Both the position numbers and the translations under genes were made by a program. The notes beneath the pieces were generated by a model. It was given only the letters and a program-made list of their open reading frames with translations, had not been told where the DNA came from and ran no database searches. A DNA stretch of 64,000 nucleotides from UBA4738 sp002413305. Its GTDB lineage: Bacteria; Actinomycetota; UBA4738. The DNA lies in the NCBI GenBank assembly GCA_036847185.1, contig DAIUAM010000010.1, positions 1 to 64,000 of the forward strand, written 5' to 3'. Positions 57,584 to 64,000 of this stretch are shown in pieces (position 1 is the stretch's first letter; each line of letters starts with the position of its first letter).

Positions 57584-58975
57584 TCAGTGGCTGAACGCCG
57601 CGCGCTGCTCGGCGTGGATGGGGGCCTGTTCGTCCAGCTTCTCGACCACCCGCTTCAGGTCCTCCAGCAGCATGGCCGCCATGTCGTGGCTGAACCCGTT
57701 GCGGACCACGATCCTCAGCACGGCGAGGTCCTGGCGGTTCGGCGGCATCGTGTAGGCCGGGACCTGCCACCCGCGCTGGCGGAGCCCGTCGCTCACGTCG
57801 AACACCGTGTACGCGACGAATCCGTCCCGGATCCGGAATGCGAACACCGGGAGCTCGCTCCCGTCGGTGACCAGCTCGAACGGTTCGACGTGCTCGATGC
57901 GGGCGGCCAGCCACATCGCCGTCTCCCGGCAGGCGTGCTGGACCCGGCGGTACCCCTCGAAGCCGAGCCGGAGGAAGTTGTAGTACTGCCCGACCACCTG
58001 GGCGCCGGGCCGGGAGAAGTTCAAGGCGAAGGTGGGCATCGAACCGCCGAGGTAGTTCACGTGGAAGATGAGGTCCTCCGGAAGGGCGTGGACGTCGCGC
58101 CAGACCACCCATCCGACGCCGGGGAACACCAGGCCGTATTTGTGGCCTGAAGTGTTGATCGAGGCGACCCGCTCGAGCCGGAAGTCCCACGACAGGTCGG
58201 GGTCGAGGAACGGCGCGACCATCCCGCCCGACGCCCCGTCGACGTGGAGCGGGACGTTCGGCCCGCCGCCGGCCTGGAGCTCGTCGAGCGCCTCGGCGAT
58301 CTCGGCGACCGGTTCGTAGCTGCCGTCGTAGGTCGAACCCAGCACGGCCACCACGCCGATCGTGTTCTCGTCGCAGAGCCCCACGACCTGTTCGGCCCCC
58401 AAGTGGAACCGCTCGCCCTCCACCGGCGCGTAGCGCGGTTCGACGTCCCAGTAGTTCGCGAACTTCTCCCAGCAGACCTGCACGTTGTTCCCCATCACCA
58501 GGTTCGGCTTCCGAGCCGGCTCTGCCGTCTGTCGCGTGGCGTGCTCCCATCGGCGCTTCAGGGCGAGCCCGCCGAGCATGGCCGCCTCGGACGATCCGGT
58601 CGTCGAGCAGCCCACCGCGCGGTGCGGCTCCGGCGCGTTCCACAGGGACGAGAGCATCGCCACACACCGCATCTCGAGCTCTGCCGTGGCCGGGTATTCG
58701 TCCTTGTCGATCATGTTCTTGTCGAAGCACTCGGCCATCAGCGCTCTAGCTTCCGGCTCCATCCAGGTGGTGACGAAGGTGGCCAGGTTCATCCGGGCGT
58801 TGCCGTCGAGCATCAGCTCGTCGTGGATCACCTGGTAGGCGGTCGAAGGCAGCATCTCCCCGGCGGGCATCTCGTACTTCGGAACCGTCCCGGTCTCGCC
58901 GCCCCGCGTGTAGAGCGGGTTGATCTCGATGTCGGGGTGCTGCGGCGTGTGGTGGCGGGGGTGCTTGAGCGGCAT
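57584..58975 (-). CDS. gadB: Glutamate decarboxylase
   Basis: 463 residues (family about 465). PLP-dependent: VGCSTTGSSEAAMLGGLALKRRW near residue 130, HVDGASGGMVAPFLDPDL, and the Schiff-base Lys in INTSGHKYGLVFPGVGW. It makes GABA and consumes a proton. The C-terminus lacks a clear acid-sensing His tail. GAGGAGGGAG precedes the ATG. No GABA antiporter (gadC) is adjacent. Confidence 0.93.
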   Translation of the reverse strand: MPLKHPRHHTPQHPDIEINPLYTRGGETGTVPKYEMPAGEMLPSTAYQVIHDELMLDGNARMNLATFVTTWMEPEARALMAECFDKNMIDKDEYPATAELEMRCVAMLSSLWNAPEPHRAVGCSTTGSSEAAMLGGLALKRRWEHATRQTAEPARKPNLVMGNNVQVCWEKFANYWDVEPRYAPVEGERFHLGAEQVVGLCDENTIGVVAVLGSTYDGSYEPVAEIAEALDELQAGGGPNVPLHVDGASGGMVAPFLDPDLSWDFRLERVASINTSGHKYGLVFPGVGWVVWRDVHALPEDLIFHVNYLGGSMPTFALNFSRPGAQVVGQYYNFLRLGFEGYRRVQHACRETAMWLAARIEHVEPFELVTDGSELPVFAFRIRDGFVAYTVFDVSDGLRQRGWQVPAYTMPPNRQDLAVLRIVVRNGFSHDMAAMLLEDLKRVVEKLDEQAPIHAEQRAAFSH

Positions 58976-59050
58976 CGGACTCCCTCCTCGCGTGCATCTG
59001 GGGAACGGCCGGACTGTACCGTACGCGCGCCCGGTCCTATCATCCGAGGC

Positions 59051-59410
59051 ATGCCGTCGATGGGGCTCATGCCGAAGCCGACGGAGGATTCCCTGGCGTG
59101 GTTCGGATCGCTGGTGCCGGACGCGCTCGGGGTCACGGTCCGCCCGATGTTCGGCAACAAGGCCGCCTTCGTGAACGGCAACATGTTCCTGGCGCTGTTC
59201 GGCCCCTCGGTCGCCGTGCGCCTCTCGGCCGAGGATCAAGCAGAGCTCATGAAGCAGAAGGGCTCCGCGGTGTTCGAACCCATGCCGGGCCGAGCCATGA
59301 AAGAGTACGTCGTGCTGCCCCATGCGTGGCGGAAGCAGTCCGCCAAGGCGAAGTCATGGGTGGATCGCTCACTGGCGTTCGCTGCAGCGCTCCCGCCGAA
59401 GAAGAAGTAG
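59051..59410 (+). CDS. TfoX N-terminal domain protein
   Basis: 119 residues. VRPMFGNKAAFVNGNMFLALFGPSVAVRL and AMKEYVVLPHAW are the TfoX_N pattern, here without the C-terminal domain. Stand-alone copies are common in actinobacteria, and their role is unknown; they are not shown to act in competence. The start may be one of three in-frame ATGs (59051, 59060, 59069). Confidence 0.83.
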   Translation: MPSMGLMPKPTEDSLAWFGSLVPDALGVTVRPMFGNKAAFVNGNMFLALFGPSVAVRLSAEDQAELMKQKGSAVFEPMPGRAMKEYVVLPHAWRKQSAKAKSWVDRSLAFAAALPPKKK

Positions 59411-59417
59411 GCGACGC

Positions 59418-59825
59418 TCAGGCGGCCTTCCACAGGCCGTAGCGAACCATCTCCACAGCGATGCACCGGTTCTCGACGTAGTCCAACCCAGCCTCCTGGG
59501 CAAGCCGCCGCGCCTCCGGCGACGAGATCCCGAGCTGCAGCCACACCGCCTTCGCGCCCGCGGCGATCGCCTCCCGAACCACGTCCGGGGCTTCGCGGGC
59601 GGGCCGGAAGACGTCCACGATCTCGATGGCCTCGGGGATCTCCGCCAGGTTCCGGTAGACCTTCTCGCCGAACAGCTCATCGGCGACCGGGTTCACCGGG
59701 ATGACCCGGTAGCCGGCCTCCTGCATCTGGCGGGGGATGCGGTTGGCCTCCTTGACCGGCGACCGCGAGGCCCCGACCACGGCGATCAGCGAGTACCGCT
59801 CCAGCACGTCCCTGGGGTTCGTCAT
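59418..59825 (-). CDS. CoA-binding (YccU-like) protein
   Basis: 135 residues. Rossmann-like CoA-binding domain: LIAVVGASRSPVKEANRIPRQMQEAGYRVIPVNP, VDVFRPAREAPDVV, and GLDYVENRCIAVE with the conserved Cys. Homologous to YccU/succinyl-CoA-synthetase alpha N-domains, role unknown. Confidence 0.88.
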   Translation of the reverse strand: MTNPRDVLERYSLIAVVGASRSPVKEANRIPRQMQEAGYRVIPVNPVADELFGEKVYRNLAEIPEAIEIVDVFRPAREAPDVVREAIAAGAKAVWLQLGISSPEARRLAQEAGLDYVENRCIAVEMVRYGLWKAA

Positions 59826-59886
59826 CTTGCGAGCTTACCCGCCCGGATCCGCCGTGCTCGGGGGCTGGTCGTCCCCGATTCGTGCT

Positions 59887-60663
59887 CTAGTCCGGCGTGT
59901 AGCTCACGAGCTTGAGCTCCTCCGGTGGCTGCGGGCCCTTCACCTGCAGCTCCGCAACCTCGCCCACGCCTTTCACGTAGTTCTTGTGGTCGACGATGCC
60001 CGGCTCGAGCGGCGTCGTCTCCTGCGTGAGGAGTGTGTCGTTGAAGGACCCGAACGGTGCCGACACAGGCGCCGACAGGTCGAGCACCTGGAACTGATCC
60101 TCCGCCTGACCCGGGTAGTACTCCTGCCGGAACGAGTGCCCCACCGTCGGGTTCGCCTCCATGAAGATGCCCGGTAGTGCCCCATCCTGTCCGGCCAGCC
60201 AGCTCCCCGATGTGTCCGTCATGATCCCCTTGTCGTCCAGGGCGACGGTCATTTCCCCGAAGTACCAGACGTTGCCGTCGCGGTCTTGTGTGTAGAAGTC
60301 GAAGGTGTCCTCGACCAGCGAGCCGTTAGCCTGGAACAGCTGATCGTGGACCACGACGCAGGGCACACCGTCGACCTTCTGCGTCCCCCGCGTCACCACG
60401 TAGACCTCCTTGACCGGCTCGCCGTCCTTGCTGCCCTGGTAGATCCACTTCGCGCCCGGCTTGAGGGGGAACCAGCCGTTGTCGACCACGGCCTGGAAAT
60501 TGGCCGGATCGATGGCCGGGTGGTATCCCGACGGTGACACCGCGCTCTTCGTGGGCAACGAGGTGGTCGGGGTCGCCGTCGGCTCGTTGCCGGAAGTGCA
60601 CGCGACGGTCCCGAGCGCGATGGCCGCTGCGATCCCCGCCAGGCCTGCCTTCGTCCTGCCCAC
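59887..60663 (-). CDS. Lipoprotein, unknown
   Basis: About 258 residues. The N-terminus is a signal peptide ending in the lipobox TVAC at about residue 22. The mature part begins with a Pro/Thr/Ser linker, then GYHPAIDPANFQAVVDNGWFPLKPGAKWIYQG and VDGVPCVVVHDQLFQANGSLVEDTFDFYTQDRDGNVWYFGE, patterns of a lipoprotein family often next to exported or copper proteins in actinobacteria, as I recall. Start is uncertain: the GTG 60663 lies on the AGGAGG itself. Confidence 0.72.
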   Translation of the reverse strand: MGRTKAGLAGIAAAIALGTVACTSGNEPTATPTTSLPTKSAVSPSGYHPAIDPANFQAVVDNGWFPLKPGAKWIYQGSKDGEPVKEVYVVTRGTQKVDGVPCVVVHDQLFQANGSLVEDTFDFYTQDRDGNVWYFGEMTVALDDKGIMTDTSGSWLAGQDGALPGIFMEANPTVGHSFRQEYYPGQAEDQFQVLDLSAPVSAPFGSFNDTLLTQETTPLEPGIVDHKNYVKGVGEVAELQVKGPQPPEELKLVSYTPD

Positions 60664-60856
60664 CTCCTGCGGATCCGCTCGAGCGAGTGTGCCACGTCGA
60701 GCGCCGGCCCATCCCTCGCCTCGCATGATGCATGGGGACGGCTCTGGCCTCCGATCCACGGAGTGTAACGCTGGCCCGCCAGGTGGAAGGCGAGGTTTCG
60801 CCGAAGGACTAAGGTTGCTGGGCAACCCCAGCGCGTCCCTGGAGGAGTGAACGGAC

Positions 60857-63688
60857 ATGGCCACCGGTGACAGCTTCGGCGCGCGTTCCCGGCTCTCCGC
60901 CGGAGGCGCCGACCACGAGATCTTCCGCCTGGACGCGGTCTCCACCTCCCGCGGGCCCGGGATCGAGACCCTGCCCTATTCGCTGAAGGTGCTCCTGGAG
61001 AACCTCCTGCGGAACGAGGACGGGGTGAACGTCCGGCCCGGGGACGTCGAGGCGCTGGCGAACTGGAACCCCGAGGACATGCCGTCCAAGGAGATCGCCT
61101 ACTCGCCCGCCCGCATCCTCATGCAGGACTTCACCGGGGTGCCGGCCGTGGTCGACCTCGCGGTGATGCGCGACGCCATGTCCGACATGGGCGGGGACCC
61201 CAACCGCATCAACCCGCACATCCCGGTCGACCTGGTCATCGACCACTCGATCATCGCCGACGTGGTGAGCGTCCCGGGCGCCTTCCTTCGCAACGCCGAG
61301 CTGGAGTTCGAACGCAACCGCGAGCGCTACCTCTTCCTGCGGTGGGGGCAGCAAGCCTTCGACAACTTCCGGGTGGTCCCGCCGAATACCGGCATCTGCC
61401 ACCAGGTGAACCTCGAATACCTCGCCCACGTCGTCATCGCCCGCGACGGCCAGGCCTTCCCGGACACGCTGGTCGGGACGGACTCGCACACCCCCATGGT
61501 CAACGGGCTGGGCGTGCTCGGGTGGGGCGTGGGCGGTATCGAGGCCGAAGCGGCCATGCTCGGGCAGCCCATCTCGATGCTGATCCCCCGGGTGGTCGGG
61601 TTCCGCCTGGACGGCGAGCTGCCCGAAGGCGCCACGGCCACCGACCTGGTCCTCACCGTGACCGAGCTGCTCCGCCAGCACGGCGTGGTCGGCAAGTTCG
61701 TCGAGTTCTACGGGCCCGGCGTGGCCCGGGTCCCGGTGGAGAACCGGGCCACGATCGGCAACATGTCGCCCGAGTACGGTTCGACCGTCACGATCTTCCC
61801 CGTCGACGAGCGGACCATCGACTACCTGCGGTTCACCGCCCGGCCGGAGGAGCGCATCCAGCTGGTGGAGGCCTACGCGAAGGAACAGGGCCTGTGGCAC
61901 TCGGAGGACTCCCCCGAGCCGCGGTTCAGCGAGAAGCTCGAACTCGACCTGTCCACCGTCCGGCCTTCCCTGGCCGGTCCGACCCGGCCCCAGGATCGCG
62001 TCCCCCTGGACCGCTCCAAGGCAATCTACCGGGAGGCGCTGGCGGGGATGATCGGCACCGCCGGCAACGCGCCCGGGTCGAAGGGGAACGGGGGGCTGCA
62101 GAACGAGGCCGACCGGGCTTCGGCCGCCTCCTTCCCGGCCAGCGATCCGCCGGCCGGCGCCGAGTCGATGAACGGGCGCGGTGAGCCGGACGGCGAACAC
62201 GCCACCACGGGCAGCCGGATGCTCGGGGTCCCCAATGGCACCTCCGTGGCGGTGACCATGGAGGACGGCTCGGCCTTCCGGCTCGACCACGGCGCGGTGG
62301 TCATCGCGGCCATCACCTCCTGCACGAACACGTCGAACCCGTCGGTGATGCTGGCGGCCGGCCTGCTGGCCAAGAACGCCGTTGAGCGCGGCCTGGAGGC
62401 CAAACCCTGGGTGAAGCGCTCGCTGGCCCCGGGTTCGAAGGTGGTCATCGACTACTACGACCGCTCCGGCCTCACGCCCTACCTGGAGAAGCTCGGGTTC
62501 AGCCTGGTCGGGTTCGGCTGCACCACCTGCATCGGGAACTCGGGCCCACTGCTGCCGCGCATCTCGGAGGCCGTCCAGGAAGGCGACCTGGTGGTGTGCT
62601 CGGTCCTGTCCGGCAATCGGAACTTCGAAGGCCGTATCAACCCGGACTGCCGGATGAACTTCCTCGCTTCGCCGCCCCTGGTCGTGGCCTACGCCCTGGT
62701 CGGGACGCTGGATATCGACCTGTACAAGGACCCCCTCGGCACCGACCCGGAGGGCAACAACGTCTACCTCAAGGACATCTGGCCGGCCAACGAGGAGGTC
62801 CAGCGGACGATCCGGGATGCGGTCGAGTCGGAGATGTTCCGGGAGACCTACGCCTCGATCTTCGAGGGCGACCGGAGATGGACCGGGCTGGACATCCCCT
62901 CGGGGGACCGGTTCGCGTGGGACGACTCCTCGACGTACATCCACAAGGCCCCGTACTTCGACGGGATGCCCCGCCGGCCTGAGCCGCTTCAGGACATCGC
63001 CGGCGCGCGGGTCCTGGCGGTGTTCGGGGACAGCGTGACCACCGACCACATCTCGCCGGCCGGTTCGATCAAGAAGGACTCCCCGGCCGGTCGGTGGCTG
63101 ACCGAGCAGGGGGTCGAAGGCCGGAACTTCAACTCCTACGGCTCGCGGCGAGGGAACCACGAGGTCATGGTCCGGGGGACGTTCGCCAACATCCGCATCC
63201 GCAACAAGCTGGTCCCTGGCGTGGAGGGCGGGGTCACCGCACATCTCCCGGATGGCGAGCAGATGGCCATCTACGACGCGGCGATCCGGTACGCGTCCGA
63301 GGAGGTGCCGCTGATCGTGCTGGCCGGCAAGGAGTATGGGAGCGGTTCGTCGCGCGACTGGGCGGCCAAGGGCCCGTTCCTGCAGGGCGTGAAGGCGGTG
63401 ATCGCGGAGAGCTTCGAACGGATCCATCGTTCGAACCTCATCGGGATGGGCATCCTCCCGCTCCAGTTCGGGGAGGGCGAGAGCGTCGAGCGCCTAGGGC
63501 TCACCGGCCACGAGGTGTTCGGCGTCACCGGGTTGGCCGCCGCGCACGACATGCCTCGCCAGGTGACCGTGAAGACCGACGACGGGAAGGAGTTCGCCGT
63601 CACGGTCCGCATCGACACGCCGAAGGAGGCCGACTACTTCCGGCACGGGGGGATCCTCCAGTACGTGCTGCGCCAGACCCTGGACTGA
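60857..63688 (+). CDS. acnA: Aconitate hydratase A
   Basis: 943 residues. Fe-S ligands: AITSCTNTSNPS and GFGCTTCIGNSGPL; substrate sites VGTDSHTPMVNGLGVLGWGVGG and KEYGSGSSRDWAAKG. Catalyses citrate-isocitrate conversion in the TCA cycle; the apo-form can act as an RNA regulator. GGAGGAG precedes the ATG by about 9 nt. Unusual: a low-complexity insert of about 55 residues near 400-455, which includes SFPASDPPA, lies between the two halves. Confidence 0.95.
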   Translation: MATGDSFGARSRLSAGGADHEIFRLDAVSTSRGPGIETLPYSLKVLLENLLRNEDGVNVRPGDVEALANWNPEDMPSKEIAYSPARILMQDFTGVPAVVDLAVMRDAMSDMGGDPNRINPHIPVDLVIDHSIIADVVSVPGAFLRNAELEFERNRERYLFLRWGQQAFDNFRVVPPNTGICHQVNLEYLAHVVIARDGQAFPDTLVGTDSHTPMVNGLGVLGWGVGGIEAEAAMLGQPISMLIPRVVGFRLDGELPEGATATDLVLTVTELLRQHGVVGKFVEFYGPGVARVPVENRATIGNMSPEYGSTVTIFPVDERTIDYLRFTARPEERIQLVEAYAKEQGLWHSEDSPEPRFSEKLELDLSTVRPSLAGPTRPQDRVPLDRSKAIYREALAGMIGTAGNAPGSKGNGGLQNEADRASAASFPASDPPAGAESMNGRGEPDGEHATTGSRMLGVPNGTSVAVTMEDGSAFRLDHGAVVIAAITSCTNTSNPSVMLAAGLLAKNAVERGLEAKPWVKRSLAPGSKVVIDYYDRSGLTPYLEKLGFSLVGFGCTTCIGNSGPLLPRISEAVQEGDLVVCSVLSGNRNFEGRINPDCRMNFLASPPLVVAYALVGTLDIDLYKDPLGTDPEGNNVYLKDIWPANEEVQRTIRDAVESEMFRETYASIFEGDRRWTGLDIPSGDRFAWDDSSTYIHKAPYFDGMPRRPEPLQDIAGARVLAVFGDSVTTDHISPAGSIKKDSPAGRWLTEQGVEGRNFNSYGSRRGNHEVMVRGTFANIRIRNKLVPGVEGGVTAHLPDGEQMAIYDAAIRYASEEVPLIVLAGKEYGSGSSRDWAAKGPFLQGVKAVIAESFERIHRSNLIGMGILPLQFGEGESVERLGLTGHEVFGVTGLAAAHDMPRQVTVKTDDGKEFAVTVRIDTPKEADYFRHGGILQYVLRQTLD

Positions 63689-63700
63689 CGGTTCGAACCG

Positions 63701-63997
63701 CTACGGGCTCCCGCCACCGGATCTGGCGTCCCGCAGGCGCTCCTCCCATTCGCGGCGCCGCCCCTCGGGACCCAGGTCGAACAACCGCTTGCATTCGGGA
63801 CAGATCGGGAAGCGTTCAGGGTCGCGAGAGGGGACCCACACCTTTCCACACAGCGCGATGACCGGGGAGCCGTTGATCAGCGCCTCGGTGAGCTTCGACT
63901 TCTCGACGTAGTGGGCGAACCGGTCGTGGTCGCCCTCATCGAGCCGGGCGTCGGTGCGTTCGTCCTGGACGGTCTCGGTGCGCTTCATCGACGCCAT
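63701..63997 (-). CDS. DUF3039 protein
   Basis: 98 residues. DEGDHDRFAHYVEKSKL, PVIALCGKVWVPSRDPERFPICPECKRLF are the DUF3039 pattern, an actinobacterial small protein with a CGK..CPEC zinc-like site. The ATG at 63997 is 3 bp from the window edge, so its ribosome site cannot be seen; an in-frame ATG at 63988 is possible. Convergent with acnA. Confidence 0.87.
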   Translation of the reverse strand: MASMKRTETVQDERTDARLDEGDHDRFAHYVEKSKLTEALINGSPVIALCGKVWVPSRDPERFPICPECKRLFDLGPEGRRREWEERLRDARSGGGSP

Positions 63998-64000
63998 GAT

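Noticed and set aside
60809..63427. Very long minus-strand ORF (872 codons) opposite aconitase
   Set aside because: A shadow of a GC-rich coding gene; composition is Arg/Gly/His-rich without a recognisable domain. The same applies to the long antisense frames over 3616-6042, 6713-8449 and 8797-11256.
1..64000. CRISPR arrays, rRNA, tRNA, prophage or full IS elements
   Set aside because: No regularly spaced repeats, structured RNA genes or transposase/integrase-like frames were found.

Overview
The window is GC-rich chromosomal DNA (roughly two thirds to 70% G+C by eye), densely coded on both strands, with frequent ATGA or GTGA start/stop overlaps. Several genes point to an actinobacterium: a MshC-like cysteine ligase (mycothiol synthesis), a tandem GNAT protein of MshD-like build, an F420-type LLM oxidoreductase, an F420/NADP-reductase-like protein and a DUF3039 protein. 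No rRNA or tRNA gene, phage, CRISPR array or complete insertion sequence is visible. Most genes are single housekeeping, repair, transport or hypothetical genes, so an uncultured or deep-branching actinomycete is a reasonable guess, not a proof. No gene-free stretch exceeds about 280 bases.

Layout. 1-6.7 kb: DUF1801, RibD/DHFR-like, a cupredoxin lipoprotein, MutY, a PEBP gene inside a small transposon-like unit, a CBS protein, the MshC-like ligase and a GH15 glucosidase. 6.7-13.6 kb: a YdiJ-type FAD/Fe-S dehydrogenase, adenine deaminase, a channel-like membrane protein and an epoxide-hydrolase-like protein. 13.6-16 kb (minus strand): a compact redox operon of tandem-GNAT, peroxiredoxin, rhodanese-CBS and a small Cys-rich ORF. 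16-30.4 kb: a large unknown protein, PH/SHOCT, HAD phosphatase, a lone PilT, a Y-x4-D lipoprotein, two tandem histidine kinases and Lon. 30.5-34.3 kb: an HNH nuclease, a MazEF-like pair, DUF2252 and a PNPOx-like protein. 34.3-36.7 kb: a GntR-ABC-permease operon. 36.7-43.5 kb: VOC proteins, a possible second mobile unit, two AlkZ-like proteins, FmdB and YbaK. 43.5-54.5 kb: EamA, HlyIII, DEAD helicase, sulfotransferase-LLM pair, beta-propeller, 7Fe ferredoxin, DapA-like, MFS, MsrA and MsrB. 54.6-64 kb: an unknown 590-aa protein, CspA, glutamate decarboxylase, TfoX-N, CoA-binding protein, a lipoprotein, aconitase and DUF3039.

Main discovery. The peroxiredoxin and the rhodanese-CBS gene (13806-14990, minus) are each cut by one in-frame TGA exactly where a redox cysteine is expected (residue 44 in ..FTSG-U-TKE..; residue 69 in ..YCWDGA-U-D..). 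Each TGA is followed after 13-14 nt by a 7-bp hairpin with a G in its small loop, as expected of a bacterial SECIS. I read both as selenoproteins in one operon; the selenocysteine machinery itself is not in the window.

Two other structural signals stand out. One is a 686-bp unit (2580-3265) with perfect 16-bp inverted ends and an 8-bp target duplication that carries only a PEBP gene, with a related end beside a second single-gene unit near 38.2-38.7 kb. The other is a heavily iterated palindrome, GTTCGAAC, found at least 24 times by eye where about 0.5 is expected from base composition.
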